Below, in pieces: positions 15,453 through 24,885 of a stretch of 64,000 nucleotides of DNA. The number at the start of each line of letters is the position of its first letter. Position 1 is the stretch's first letter. This stretch comes from Streptomyces sp. NBC_00670 (GTDB taxonomy: Bacteria > Actinomycetota > Actinomycetes > Streptomycetales > Streptomycetaceae): contig NZ_CP109017.1 in NCBI RefSeq assembly GCF_036226765.1, forward strand, positions 2,743,501-2,807,500, in the 5' to 3' direction. Under the pieces are notes generated by a model. The model had not been told where the DNA came from. It did no database searches and worked only from the letters and a program-made list of their open reading frames with translations. The position numbers were made by a program, and so were the translations under genes.

Positions 15453-16430
15453 TCAGGTTCGCAGTGCCGCGGCGGGTTCCGCGCGCTTCGGGTCGTAGCC
15501 CAGGCGGCCCCTCGTCGCGGCCAGCAGGACGACCGCGACGACGGTCGAGGCGATGAGGAACACGTGGGTCGTGGAGTGCAGCCGCGGGAACATGTCGGAC
15601 CAGGCGATCGAGAAGTAGTTGTTGACGCCGGTGTGCAGCAGCATCGCCAGCGGCAGGCTCTCGTGGGTGCGGTTGAAGACCCAGGTCATCACGATGCTGA
15701 AGGTGAGCGTGGTGACCATGAACTCCAGCGGTTCGGTCCAGGTCACGTCCGGCCAGCCGCCCCAGTCGCTCAGGAACAGCGGCAGGTGCCAGGCGCCCCA
15801 CAGCGGGCCGAGGATCAGGGTGCCGACCAGCGGACCGTGCCGGCGTTGCAGGCGAGGGGTGGCGAAGTCGCGCCAGCCGGGCTCCTCGGCGAGGCCGGTG
15901 GTGACCATCTGCAGGATAAGGCCGGGGAGGTACGCGGCCAGGACCGTGGCGGACGGCATGACGGGGCCCCGGTCGCCGAGGGCGGCGGAGGTGACGGTCA
16001 GCGCGGCCGGGACGGCCACGATGATCCCCGCGTACCAGCGCCGGCTCATCCGCCACTTGGCGAACCGGCCCAGCCAGAGGCGCAGTCCGGGCCGGCCGTC
16101 CGCGACCGCGGTGACGACGAACGCCGACAGGATGGGGCCGAGGTAGGCGCCCGGCAGGACGCCCAGGAGCTGGGTGGTGCCGAGGGCGGACGGGAACGAG
16201 TAGTGCCAGACGCCGAGGCCGTTCTCGGAGAGGATGTACGGCGTCCAGGCCACCCAGCTCAGTGCGAACGCGAGGGTGAAGAACCAGGTCATGGGGCGGC
16301 GGCGGATGCTGCCGCGGAGGCCGCGGAGGCCGCGGAGGCCTTGGGGCTCGCGGGGCTGGTGGGGGCCGCGGGGCTGGGGGGTCCGTGCCGCGTGGGTGCC
16401 TGGGCTGTGGTGGGGGGCTGAGGTGGTCAC
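15453..16430 (-). CDS. CPBP-family membrane protease (Abi-type)
   Basis: 325 residues with the start at the GTG 16430 (AAGGGA upstream); a later ATG at 16292 is possible. After a basic, proline-rich leader there are seven or eight membrane segments. The CPBP motifs are present: AEEPGWRDFATPRL (EExxxR), GAWHLPLFLSDWG and HTGVNNYF. Family members are intramembrane glutamic proteases, or act in bacteriocin self-immunity. A 9-bp repeat at 16312-16340 encodes LRGLRGLRG in the leader. The substrate is unknown. Confidence 0.85.
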   Translation of the reverse strand: MTTSAPHHSPGTHAARTPQPRGPHQPREPQGLRGLRGLRGSIRRRPMTWFFTLAFALSWVAWTPYILSENGLGVWHYSFPSALGTTQLLGVLPGAYLGPILSAFVVTAVADGRPGLRLWLGRFAKWRMSRRWYAGIIVAVPAALTVTSAALGDRGPVMPSATVLAAYLPGLILQMVTTGLAEEPGWRDFATPRLQRRHGPLVGTLILGPLWGAWHLPLFLSDWGGWPDVTWTEPLEFMVTTLTFSIVMTWVFNRTHESLPLAMLLHTGVNNYFSIAWSDMFPRLHSTTHVFLIASTVVAVVLLAATRGRLGYDPKRAEPAAALRT

Positions 16431-16564
16431 CGCGAGGTCCCTTCGGGGGTGGCTGGGGCGATGCCTCAAGCACACCAGCGGCGCCCTTCCGGATCACTCC
16501 CGCGCGGGCCCGGAGTGCGGGTACAGCAGGCCGTACCACGCCCGTACGGCGGACCCCCGGTGCG

Positions 16565-17071
<507 letters not shown>

Positions 17072-17103
17072 GCCCGTACGGACGCCTCCGGCCGGTGGTT
17101 GGT

Positions 17104-17595
17104 TCAGGCCGCCCGCAGCAGCTGGGGGCGGCCGAACAGCAGCGCGTAGCCCGAGGGAAGCCCGGCCAGGACGTCATCGACGATCTCCTCGCCCACCACC
17201 TGCGGCAGGACGCCCAGGACGGAGCTGACGTCCCAGCGGGCCGTGGCCGGGGTCGCGCCCTCGAGGCGGGCCGCGACGTAGTCCACGAACTCGGCGGCCG
17301 TCAGCGGACGGGTCACCGGGATCTGCGCGGCGATCAGCCGGGCCGCCCGCTCGGGGAGGCTCCGGGCGAGGACGACCCTCTCCTCACCGGTCACATGGCC
17401 GCCGAACGCGGAGAGCACGGTGCGGGTGATCCGCTCCGCCTCCTTCGCGGTGGCGTACTGGCCGGACTCCCGTACCGCGTCGATCAGTTGCTCCCAGGTG
17501 CGGTCCGCCGTCGTCCGGGCGGGGGCCGACGGGGCGGGCTCCGGGCGGACGGCGGGCTGCGCGGGGACGGTGGTCAGCGTGGTCGGCGTGGTCAT
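17104..17595 (-). CDS. DUF2267 protein
   Basis: 163 residues. After a Pro/Ala/Thr-rich N-terminal 30 residues comes a DUF2267 domain (WEQLIDAVRESGQYATAKEA, RITRTVLSAFGGHVTGEE, RLIAAQIPVTRPLTAAEFVD, YVAARLEGATPATARWDVSS). These small helical proteins are common next to stress genes such as hsp20 in actinobacteria, and here hsp20 lies 139 bp away on the same strand. Molecular role unknown. Confidence 0.85.
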   Translation of the reverse strand: MTTPTTLTTVPAQPAVRPEPAPSAPARTTADRTWEQLIDAVRESGQYATAKEAERITRTVLSAFGGHVTGEERVVLARSLPERAARLIAAQIPVTRPLTAAEFVDYVAARLEGATPATARWDVSSVLGVLPQVVGEEIVDDVLAGLPSGYALLFGRPQLLRAA

Positions 17596-17733
17596 GCTGC
17601 GGGTTCTCCTCCGTGTTCGGTTGTCGGTGCACTTGTGCCCCGGTCTCGCTCGGACATGAGTGCGGCCGGATGTGACGTGGGGCGGCCCACGGCCCGCGGC
17701 CCCAGGGGGTCGGGCCGCGGGCCGGGGGCGCTC

Positions 17734-18153
17734 TCAGGCGTCGAGCTGCTTGCGCGGGCCGCCCGCGATCTGGATCCGGCGGGGCTTGGCCTGCTCGGCG
17801 ATCGGGATGCGGAGCGTGAGGACGCCGCTGTCGTACGAGGCGTCGATGCGCTCGGTGTCGAGGGTGTCGCCGAGGAAGAGCTGCCGGGTGAAGGTGCCGG
17901 TGGGCCGCTCGGCGGCGATGACCTCGGCGTCCTTCGGCGCGGGGGACCGGCGCTCGGCACGGACGCTCAGGACGTTGCGTTCGATGTCCAGCTCGACGGT
18001 CTCGGGGTCGATGCCCGGCAGGTCGAAGTGGACGATCACGTCGTGACCGGTCCGGTAGGCGTCCATCCGCATTCCCGCGGGACGTCCTGCGGTGCCGAAG
18101 ACCTGCTCCGCGAGGCGGTCGAAGTCACGGAAGGGGTCGGTGCGCATGAGCAT
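17734..18153 (-). CDS. Hsp20/alpha-crystallin small heat-shock protein
   Basis: 139 residues from the ATG at 18153; GTG 18156 is also possible and AGGAG lies upstream. The N-terminus [20 protein letters not shown] is typical of actinobacterial Hsp18-type proteins. The alpha-crystallin domain covers about 35-125 ([20 protein letters not shown], then [20 protein letters not shown], then [18 protein letters not shown]), with an IPI-type tail. It acts as an ATP-independent holdase. A promoter with a HAIR-like operator precedes it, which suggests control by HspR. Confidence 0.93.
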   Translation of the reverse strand: MLMRTDPFRDFDRLAEQVFGTAGRPAGMRMDAYRTGHDVIVHFDLPGIDPETVELDIERNVLSVRAERRSPAPKDAEVIAAERPTGTFTRQLFLGDTLDTERIDASYDSGVLTLRIPIAEQAKPRRIQIAGGPRKQLDA

Positions 18154-18204
18154 CACGGGTCACTCCTTTTCTCAGCTTCCTGGGTGCGATGCCCTACGAC
18201 TTCT

Positions 18205-18245
18205 TATATAGCGGAGAGGAGGAAGTTTGACAACCTCCGGCTCAA
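18205..18245 (-). promoter_or_regulatory. hsp20 promoter with HAIR-like operator
   Basis: On the minus strand a -35 TTGTCA (18233-18228) and a -10 TATATA (18210-18205) are 17 bases apart. The 19-bp element at 18227-18245 reads TTGACA-N7-GCTCAA on the plus strand. This matches the HspR-associated inverted repeat (TTGAGY-N7-RCTCAA) at 10 of 12 positions with the right spacing, and it covers the -35 box. Confidence 0.6.
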
Positions 18246-18386
18246 CTTGCGTCATGGCTACGCGCTCACCTGCCTTTTCGAGGGCGTCCGAAAACGTTCC
18301 GGGAACGTCCGGGGGACGTCCGGGGCCGCCCGGTGGCGCGTCCGTGTCGGGGGTTAGCCTCAGGGGGTTGACGGACTTGGGAGGCA

Positions 18387-18695
18387 GTGGTGGTGAAGGT
18401 TCCGGCCGCGGCGGTTGCCGCGAGCGGGCTCGTCGGTGGGTACGCCGTGGCGCGGTGGACGAAGAAGCGGCCGCTCGGCGGGGCCGTGCTCGCCGTCGCG
18501 GGGGCCGCGGCGGCGGAGCAGTGGCGGCGGCAGGCCGGGGGCAGGGCGGCGGGCGCGTTGAGCGCCGCGTACGTCGCCGCGTTCGCCGGGTCGCATCCAC
18601 TGGCGAAGAAGGTCGGCGCCTGGCCGGCCGTCTTCGGGGTCGCGGGTGCGGTCGCGCTGGCGTCGTGGGCGGTGGCCGACCGCAAGGCGGCCTGA
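18387..18695 (+). CDS. Small Ala-rich membrane protein
   Basis: 102 residues from a GTG with GGGAGG upstream. Two or three hydrophobic stretches (AAAVAASGLVGGYAVARW, GGAVLAVAGAAAAEQW, FGVAGAVALASWAVADR) suggest a membrane protein of unknown function. It is convergent with the AraC-type gene. No family is recognised. Confidence 0.65.
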   Translation: MVVKVPAAAVAASGLVGGYAVARWTKKRPLGGAVLAVAGAAAAEQWRRQAGGRAAGALSAAYVAAFAGSHPLAKKVGAWPAVFGVAGAVALASWAVADRKAA

Positions 18696-18739
18696 GCGGG
18701 GCCGCCCTCGGCGGACAGGTGGGCCGCCTCCGGCGGATT

Positions 18740-19756
18740 TCAGTGCGCGGCGCTTCCGGCCGGGACGGGCGGGGGCGTCGCGTTGTGCGTGTCCCGCGCC
18801 GGGTCGTGCGGGGTGCCGCCCTGGAACGCTCTGCGGTAGGCGTACGGGCTGGTGCCGACGACCCGCTTGAAGCGGTCGCGGAACGCCGTCGGGCTTCCGA
18901 AGCCCGCCTGGTGGGCGATGCGTTCGACCGGGTGGGTGGTGTTCTCCAGCAGGTACTGGGCGCGGCGGATGCGCGCCCGGTGCAGCCACTGGAGCGGTGT
19001 CGTGCCCGTCTGCTCCCGGAAGCGCCGGTTGAGCGTACGGGTGCTGGTGCCTGCCCTGGCGGCGATGTCGTCCAGGGTGAGGTCCTGGTCGGCGTGCTCC
19101 TCCAGCCAGGTCAGCAGCGGCTCCATCATCGCCCCGGCCGGGACCGGGGGGCGGGGGTGGACGATGAACTGGGCCTGGCCGCCCTCGCGTTCGAGCGGCA
19201 TGACGGAGAGGCGGGCGGCATCGGCGGCGACGGCCGAGCCGTAGTCCTTGCGGATCATGTGCAGGCAGAGGTCGAGGGCGGCGGCCGCGCCGGCGGAGGT
19301 GAGGAACTGGCCCTCGTCGACGTAGAGGACGTCCGGGTCGACGGTGACGGCCGGGTGGCGTTCGGCGAGGGCCGCGGCGGCGGCCCAGTGCGTGGTGGCG
19401 CGGCGGCCGTCGAGGAGGCCGGTCGCCGCGAGGACGAAGGCGCCGACGCAGAAGGAGGCGATGCGGGTGCCGTGGGCGGCTGCGGTGCGGAGCGCTTCGC
19501 GGACGGCGGGCGGGAGGGGGAGGGTGGGGTCGGCCTGGCCGGGGAGCAGGATCGTGTCGGCGTCGGCGAGGGCCTCCAGGCCGTGGTGGGCGCGGAGGGT
19601 GAACGCGCCGGCGTTCACCTCGGGGGTGGGGGCGCAGACCTTGACGCGGTAGGCGGGGTGGGTGGAGGGGAGGCGGGTGCGGGTGAAGACCTCCAGGGGG
19701 GAGGCGAGGTCGAAGGGGATCACCTGGTCCAGGGCGAGGACGGCGAGGGTGTGCAT
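18740..19756 (-). CDS. GlxA-family AraC-type regulator (DJ-1/PfpI + HTH)
   Basis: 338 residues from the ATG at 19756; there is no ribosome binding site, and an in-frame start at 19804 would add an unrelated tail. The N-terminal 190 residues are a DJ-1/PfpI-like domain (VIPFDLASPLEVFTRTRL, ADTILLPGQADP, RIASFCVGAFVLAATGLLDG with the nucleophile-elbow Cys). The C-terminal AraC domain has two HTHs (LTLDDIAARAGTSTRTLNRR and VERIAHQAGFGSPTAFRDRF). Such regulators sense small metabolites and often control catabolic or specialised genes. The target is unknown. Confidence 0.92.
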   Translation of the reverse strand: MHTLAVLALDQVIPFDLASPLEVFTRTRLPSTHPAYRVKVCAPTPEVNAGAFTLRAHHGLEALADADTILLPGQADPTLPLPPAVREALRTAAAHGTRIASFCVGAFVLAATGLLDGRRATTHWAAAAALAERHPAVTVDPDVLYVDEGQFLTSAGAAAALDLCLHMIRKDYGSAVAADAARLSVMPLEREGGQAQFIVHPRPPVPAGAMMEPLLTWLEEHADQDLTLDDIAARAGTSTRTLNRRFREQTGTTPLQWLHRARIRRAQYLLENTTHPVERIAHQAGFGSPTAFRDRFKRVVGTSPYAYRRAFQGGTPHDPARDTHNATPPPVPAGSAAH

Positions 19757-19830
19757 GGGGGGAGGGTAGCGGGGGTGTGGCCGGATGTGGGTGGGGGGGG
19801 TCATTCTCGCCAGGGGGTGGGTGCGGGTGG

Positions 19831-19960
19831 GGTTTTTCGCCCCCGCCGCCCCTACCCTTCCCGTCCCTTCAAGGGGCTTTGCCCCTTGAACCCCGTGGGT
19901 TCGATTTCGGGTGCGGGTGGGTGGGGGCTGGTCGCGCAGTTCCCCGCGCCCCTTGAAAGC
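19831..19960 (+). repeat. Dispersed intergenic repeat, copy A
   Basis: Begins TTTTTCGCCCCCGCCGCCCC, continues with a TCAAGGGGCTTTGCCCCTTGA hairpin (shortened here to its arms CAAGGGG/CCCCTTG), then a GGTGCGGGTGGGTGGGG-type tract, and ends GCGCAGTTCCCCGCGCCCC. The same order of blocks recurs at 22908, 37973, 43340, 46597 and 55881. It lies upstream of both flanking genes. Confidence 0.85.
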
Positions 19961-20016
19961 GCGGCGCCTCGCCCCGGCTGGAATCCGTTGAGGTGTGGCA
20001 ATCTTGCCGCTGTTGC

Positions 20017-20505
20017 ATGATCCACATACCCGCTTGGCTTCTGCGGGTGAACAAGTTTCTGCTTGCCGTGCATGTGATCGTGGCGATCGTGGCCATTGGG
20101 CCCATCACCGTTGCCGCGAGCATGTTTCCGCCCGTTGTCCGTCGTGCGCTCGCCGGGGCGGGGGGTGAGGTGGGCACCCTGCGGTTGTTGCATCGGATCT
20201 GTCGGGTGTACGCGGTGGTCGCCGTGGCCGTGCCCGTGTTCGGGATCGCCACGGCGAGCGGCATGGGGGTGCTCGGGGACACGTGGCTGATCGTGTCGAT
20301 CGTGCTGACGGTGGTCGCGGCCGGTGTGCTCGGTGCGCTGGTGCTGCCTCGGCAGGAGGCGATCCTCGACGGGTTCGACGGCGCCGGCACCGTGGCCGAG
20401 CGGGCGGCCGTGCGGCTCGCGATGGTCACCGGGGTCTTCAATCTGCTGTGGGCCGCGGTGACCGTGCTGATGATCGTGCGGCCCGGGTCCACCACGGGCG
20501 CCTGA
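20017..20505 (+). CDS. DUF2269-like membrane protein
   Basis: 162 residues from the ATG at 20017; a GTG at 20047 is also plausible. There are four predicted membrane segments (KFLLAVHVIVAIVAIGPITV, YAVVAVAVPVFGIA, LIVSIVLTVVAAGVLGALVL, VFNLLWAAVTVLMIV), the pattern of DUF2269 integral membrane proteins. Function is unknown. It is convergent with the next gene, 6 bp apart. Confidence 0.65.
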   Translation: MIHIPAWLLRVNKFLLAVHVIVAIVAIGPITVAASMFPPVVRRALAGAGGEVGTLRLLHRICRVYAVVAVAVPVFGIATASGMGVLGDTWLIVSIVLTVVAAGVLGALVLPRQEAILDGFDGAGTVAERAAVRLAMVTGVFNLLWAAVTVLMIVRPGSTTGA

Positions 20506-20511
20506 CCCCGG

Positions 20512-20976
20512 TCAGCGGGCGCTCAGCAGCCACTCCTCCGGTCGCTCGGGGCGAAAGCTGCGTGCCACCGCCCCGGTCACCAGGGTGCCCACCACGCCGA
20601 GCACCGTGAAGAACCCCCAGGCCAGCGGCCATGCGGAGGCGTCGGGCTCGGGGTGGGTGAGGAACGAGACGAGCATCAGGGCGGCGGGCGGGGCCGCCAC
20701 CACGGGTACGGTCCAGCCGAGGCCGTCCCTGCGGCCGAAGTACGCGGCGAGCGCGGCCAGGACGACGACGAGGGCGGCGACCCCGGCGACGGTCACCGGG
20801 GTCGTCTCCGTGATCGAGCCCGGGGACTCCGCGCGGTTGCGCAGGTCCCAGGGCAGGCAGAGCAGATAGGCCGCCGCGGCGACGCCGGCCCCCAGCAGCC
20901 GGGTCAGCAGGCGCTCGGGCGCGGGGCGGTTCCGCAGCGGGGACAGCAGCTTCTCGGTCAGCGGCTTCTCGGTCAT
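20512..20976 (-). CDS. Four-helix membrane protein, unknown
   Basis: 154 residues. Predicted membrane segments at about 28-43, 60-80, 88-105 and 117-137. A basic N-terminus (RNRPAPERLLTRLLGAGVAA) fits an inside orientation. No family is recognised. It stands alone between a convergent membrane protein gene and the MFS gene. Confidence 0.65.
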   Translation of the reverse strand: MTEKPLTEKLLSPLRNRPAPERLLTRLLGAGVAAAAYLLCLPWDLRNRAESPGSITETTPVTVAGVAALVVVLAALAAYFGRRDGLGWTVPVVAAPPAALMLVSFLTHPEPDASAWPLAWGFFTVLGVVGTLVTGAVARSFRPERPEEWLLSAR

Positions 20977-21057
20977 GCGTACGAGAGTGCCCGCGGGGGC
21001 GCGGGGGCCGACAGAGTACGGGTACTCAGGTGGGCGGTGCCGTAGGGGTACGGCTAC

Positions 21058-22551
21058 TCAGCCGGCGTCGGGCGACGCCGCCGACAGCGGGGTGGCGATG
21101 TCCTCCAGGGAGCGGCCCTCCGCCTTGACCGCGAGGAACGCGGCGACGAGTCCCGCGGCGCACATCAGGGACGCGCCGATCTGGAAGGCGAGGACCGTGT
21201 CGCCGACGTGTCCCGACTCGGTGAGGTCGGCGAAGACGAGCGGTCCGGTGATGCCGCCGGCGGCCGTTCCGACGGCGTAGAAGAAGGCGATCGCCATCGC
21301 CCGCGTCTCCATCGGGAAGATCTCGGAGACCGTCAGATACGCGCTGGAGGCGCCGGCCGAGGCGAAGAACAGGACGACGCACCAGCAGGCCGTCAGGGTC
21401 GTCGCGCTGAGCGAGCCGCTGTCGAACAGCCAGGCGGTGCCGAAGAGGAGGAGGCCGGAGAGGAGGTACGTCGAGGAGATCATGATGCGCCGGCCGACCG
21501 TGTCGAACAGCTTGCCGAGCAGCAGCGGGCCGAGGAAGTTGCCGGCCGCGATGACGGCGAAGTAGTAGCCGGTGCTGCCGGAGGGCACGTCGAAGAACGT
21601 GGTGAGGATGGCCCCGAAGCCGAAGGTGATGGCGTTGTAGAGGAACGCCTGGCCGATGAAGAGGGCGAGGCCGAGGGTGGCGCGGCGGGGGTAGCGGCCG
21701 AAGACGGTCTTGGCGATGGTGGCGAAGCCGATGCTCTTGCGCTGGTGGATGGTGATCTCGCTCCGCGGAGGCGGGAGTTGCTCGCCCTTCTCCGCCTCGA
21801 CCTGGTGCTCGACGTCGGTGACGAGCTCCTCGGCCTCCTCGCCGTGGCCGTGGATGAACTGCCACCGGGGGCTCTCCGGCACGTGCCGGCGCACCAGCAG
21901 GATGACCAGGCCGAGGACGACGCCGAGGGCGAAGGTGAGCCGCCAGCCGACGTCCTTGGCGAAGATCGACGTGTCCAGCGCGACGATGGAGAGCAGGGCG
22001 CCGCCGATCGCGCCGACCCAGTAGCTGCCGTTGATGATGAGGTCCACGCGGCCGCGGTACTTGGAGGGGATCAGCTCGTCGATCGCGCTGTTGATGGCGG
22101 CGTACTCGCCGCCGATGCCGAAGCCGGTGAGGAAGCGGAAGACGAAGAACCACCAGGGGCTGAACGAGATCGCGGTGAGCGCGGTGGCGGCGAGGTAGAC
22201 GACGAGCGTCACCATGAACAGTTTCTTGCGGCCGAAGCGGTCGGTGAGCCAGCCGAAGACGAGGGCGCCGACGCAGGCGCCGGCCACGTAGAGCGCGGCG
22301 GCGAGGCCGGTGACCTGGGAGGAGCTGATGTCGAGACCGCTGCCGTCCTCGGAGAGGCGGCTCGCGATGTTGCCGACGATCGTGACCTCGAGGCCGTCCA
22401 GGATCCATACGGTGCCCAGGCCGATCACGATCATCCAGTGCCAGCGGGACCAGGGGAGGCGGTCCAGGCGGGACGGGACGGACGTGGTGACGGTGCCGGT
22501 GGTGGCGGGCACGGAGGACGGTGACGACGCGGACGACTCTTCTCCGGACAT
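21058..22551 (-). CDS. MFS transporter, sugar-porter-like
   Basis: 497 residues; the start at 22551 follows GGAGAGGGAGCC. Twelve membrane segments. Typical signatures are [20 protein letters not shown] after helix 2, [20 protein letters not shown] in helix 4, [11 protein letters not shown] before the central loop, and [15 protein letters not shown]. These match the sugar/acid:H+ symporter type (MFS_1/Sugar_tr), which imports sugars, aromatic acids or inositol. A long acidic central loop (residues about 250-290) is present. The substrate cannot be told from sequence alone. Confidence 0.9.
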   Translation of the reverse strand: MSGEESSASSPSSVPATTGTVTTSVPSRLDRLPWSRWHWMIVIGLGTVWILDGLEVTIVGNIASRLSEDGSGLDISSSQVTGLAAALYVAGACVGALVFGWLTDRFGRKKLFMVTLVVYLAATALTAISFSPWWFFVFRFLTGFGIGGEYAAINSAIDELIPSKYRGRVDLIINGSYWVGAIGGALLSIVALDTSIFAKDVGWRLTFALGVVLGLVILLVRRHVPESPRWQFIHGHGEEAEELVTDVEHQVEAEKGEQLPPPRSEITIHQRKSIGFATIAKTVFGRYPRRATLGLALFIGQAFLYNAITFGFGAILTTFFDVPSGSTGYYFAVIAAGNFLGPLLLGKLFDTVGRRIMISSTYLLSGLLLFGTAWLFDSGSLSATTLTACWCVVLFFASAGASSAYLTVSEIFPMETRAMAIAFFYAVGTAAGGITGPLVFADLTESGHVGDTVLAFQIGASLMCAAGLVAAFLAVKAEGRSLEDIATPLSAASPDAG

Positions 22552-22700
22552 GGCTCCCTCTCCGTCGGCTGACGCTTCCCGTGTGCCCTGCGGAAGAAGC
22601 ACCACGCGTGCCCCTCCGGGGAGGACAACGTGGGCGGCCACACGCACGTCACGGTCCGCCCCGTAAGGCGCGCGGACCTGTGCCTTCACGCGGCTCCGCG

Positions 22701-22907
22701 GCGCGGGGCTGTGTCGTCTGCGCGGCTCCACCACGGGGGCGCGAGCAACGTACCCCCACCCCATCAGGGGCGCGGGGCTGTGTCGTCTGCGCGGCTCCGC
22801 CGCGAGGGCGCGAGCAACGTACCCCCACCCCATCAGGGGCGCGGGGCTGTGTCGTCTGCGCGGCTCCGCCACGGGGGCGCGAGCAACGTACCCCCACCCC
22901 ATCAGGG
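22701..22907. repeat. Tandem array, three 69-bp units
   Basis: Units begin GCGCGGGGCTGTGTCGTCTG at 22701, 22770 and 22839, exactly 69 bp apart, almost identical. Each has a GCGGC/GCCGC hairpin. The array runs straight into the dispersed repeat copy B at 22908, sharing its opening GCGCG. A related 68-bp array in the opposite orientation is at 55993-56213. Confidence 0.9.
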
Positions 22908-23051
22908 GCGCGAGGAACTGCGCGACCAGCCCCAACGCACCCGCACCCGCCCCACAACCCCCACCCCCCGAGCTCTTGGGCGCTCCGCGCCCCGGGGTCG
23001 AAGGGGCGGAGCCCCTGGAGGACGGGAAGGGTAGGGGCGGCGGGGGCGAGG
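22908..23051 (-). repeat. Dispersed intergenic repeat, copy B
   Basis: Reverse orientation. It reads on the minus strand from TTGCCTCGCCCCCGCCGCCC through a hairpin to GCGCAGTTCCTCGCGC. It lies between the MFS and DUF445 genes, joined to a tandem array. Confidence 0.8.
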
Positions 23052-23167
23052 CAACTGTGACCGTCAGCCCACAACGCACCGCACCCCGGGGTAACCGTCA
23101 CGGAAGCTTCGCGACCCGGCGCTAACCGGGTGCCGCTGCGCCCACCCGTGCCGCCCAGCGGCACGAC

Positions 23168-23305
23168 TGCCCGCAGCGAGGCGGGGTGAGGCGGGGCGGG
23201 GTGCCCGCAGCGAGGCCGGGCGGCGCGGCTGCCCGCAGCGCAGCGAGGCGGGGCGGGCGGGCCCGCAGCGCAGCGCAGCGCAGCGGCGCGGGCGGGCCCG
23301 CGGTT
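23168..23305. repeat. Degenerate CCCGCAGCG / GGCGGGG repeat
   Basis: Imperfect repetition of CCCGCAGCGAGGCGGGG-type blocks, including four copies in a row of GCAGC. No gene is seen. The G tracts could form quadruplexes on one strand. It sits just downstream of the DUF445 stop. Confidence 0.6.
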
Positions 23306-23313
23306 CGGTGCGG

Positions 23314-24711
23314 CTATGCCCCAAGGGCTCGCGACACCGTGAAGATGAGGAGCCCCGCCAGGGAGCCCACCACCGTGCCGTTGATGCGGATGAACTGCAG
23401 ATCGCGGCCGATGTGGGCCTCGATCTTCCGCGTCGTGTGCTCCGCGTCCCACCCCGCCACCGTGTCCGTGATCAGCGAGGTGATCTCCCGGCGGTACGTC
23501 GTCACGACGTACACCGCCGCCCCCTCCACCCACCCGTCGACCTTCTCCCGCACCTTCGCCTCGCCCGCCATCCGCTCCCCCAGCGACAGCAACGACGCCT
23601 GCACCCGCAACCGCAGCTCGCTGCGCTCGTCCTCCGCCGCCGAGACGATCATCGCCCGTACCGCCGTCCACGCGGAGGCGATCAGGTCCTGCACCTCGCC
23701 CCGCCCCAGCACCTCCCCCTTCAGCCGCTCCACCCGTGCCCGCGTCTCCGTGTCGGACTGCAGGTCGGACGCGAAGTCCGTGAGGAACCGGTCGAGCGCG
23801 CCGCGCGCGGGATGCGCCGGCATGTCCCGCATCTCGGTGACGAAGCGCAGCAGCTCCTTGTAGACGCGCTCGCCGACCTTGCGGTCCACGAACCGCGGCG
23901 TCCACCCGGGCGCACCCCCCTGCACCGCGTCCATCACGGAGTCCCCGTGCAGCACGAGCCAGTCGTGCGCACGCGAGACGATCACGTCGACGCTGCGCCG
24001 GTGCCCCCCGTCGGCGACGATCCGCTCCAGCATCTTGCCCATCCCCGGCGCGATCTCCTGCGCGTTCGCCCGCCGGGTGATCGCCTCCCCCACCACCGCC
24101 TGCACGTCGGAGTCGCGCAGCACGGTCAGCGCCCCGCGCAGTGCCGTGGCGAGCTCGGCGGTGACCCGGTCGGCGTGCTCGGGCACGGCGAGCCACGCGC
24201 CCAGCCGGCTGCCGATGCCGACGGCGCGCAGCCGGCCCCGTACGACGTCCTCGGAGAGGAAGTTCTCCCCCACGAACTCGCCCAGCGAGACGCCGAGCTG
24301 GTCCTTCTTGGTGGGGATGATCGCGGTGTGCGGGACCGGCAGGCCGAGCGGGTGCCGGAACAGCGCGGTGACGGCGAACCAGTCGGCGAGCGCGCCCACC
24401 ATGCCGGCCTCCGCCGCGGCGGCCACGTAGTCGGCCCAGGCGCCGGCGCCCGTGTGCCCCGCCCAGGTGGTGAGGACGTACACCAGTGCGACGAGCAGCA
24501 GCAGCCCGGTCGCGTTGGCCTTCATCCGCCGTACGCCGCGCCGCTTCTCCTCGTCGGCGGCGCTGAAGACGTTCATGGCCCGGCCGGGGGGCGCGCCCGT
24601 CGCACGGCCCGCGCGGCCGGGGGGCGCGTCCGCCGCTTCCCTCTGTGCTTCCTGCTCCACCCGCTCCACCACTTCCGCCCGTCCGGTGCCACCCCTGCGG
24701 TGATCCCTCAC
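23314..24711 (-). CDS. DUF445 membrane protein
   Basis: 465 residues from a GTG at 24711 with AAGGGA seven bases upstream; ATG 24576 lacks one. The DUF445 pattern is present: an N-terminal membrane segment (ATGLLLLVALVYVLTTW), then AAAEAGMVGALADWFAVTAL, FRHPLGLPVPHTAIIPTKKD, repeats of long amphipathic helices, and a C-terminal hydrophobic segment VVGSLAGLLIFTVSRALGA. The family (YheB/YjiN-like) has no settled function. The long helices suggest a peripheral membrane scaffold. Confidence 0.88.
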   Translation of the reverse strand: MRDHRRGGTGRAEVVERVEQEAQREAADAPPGRAGRATGAPPGRAMNVFSAADEEKRRGVRRMKANATGLLLLVALVYVLTTWAGHTGAGAWADYVAAAAEAGMVGALADWFAVTALFRHPLGLPVPHTAIIPTKKDQLGVSLGEFVGENFLSEDVVRGRLRAVGIGSRLGAWLAVPEHADRVTAELATALRGALTVLRDSDVQAVVGEAITRRANAQEIAPGMGKMLERIVADGGHRRSVDVIVSRAHDWLVLHGDSVMDAVQGGAPGWTPRFVDRKVGERVYKELLRFVTEMRDMPAHPARGALDRFLTDFASDLQSDTETRARVERLKGEVLGRGEVQDLIASAWTAVRAMIVSAAEDERSELRLRVQASLLSLGERMAGEAKVREKVDGWVEGAAVYVVTTYRREITSLITDTVAGWDAEHTTRKIEAHIGRDLQFIRINGTVVGSLAGLLIFTVSRALGA

Positions 24712-24885
24712 ACAATTGTCCCTTCCTGACCGACATGGGGAACGGATCGGCGGTTCCCGGCGTCTGTCTGTCCGGGCGACAGGTGCGTGTCAAGAGCCGC
24801 CGGACGCCCCGCTCACCCATGACGCATCATGGGGTGATCCCGTTCGGAGCCTCGGGCTCCCGTCGCCCGAGGAGACCCGCACCGC

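Noticed and set aside
18205..18245. RheA site in front of hsp20
   Set aside because: The half-sites and spacing fit HspR's element better than the RheA-type TGTCATC repeat, though neither is perfect.
19993..20016. Upstream extension of the DUF2269-like gene
   Set aside because: Cys-rich extra residues unlike the family; the ATG at 20017 is preferred.
22701..22907. Tandem array as a CRISPR
   Set aside because: Units abut without unique spacers and share a hairpin and G-rich tail; neither array has spacer-like diversity or cas genes.
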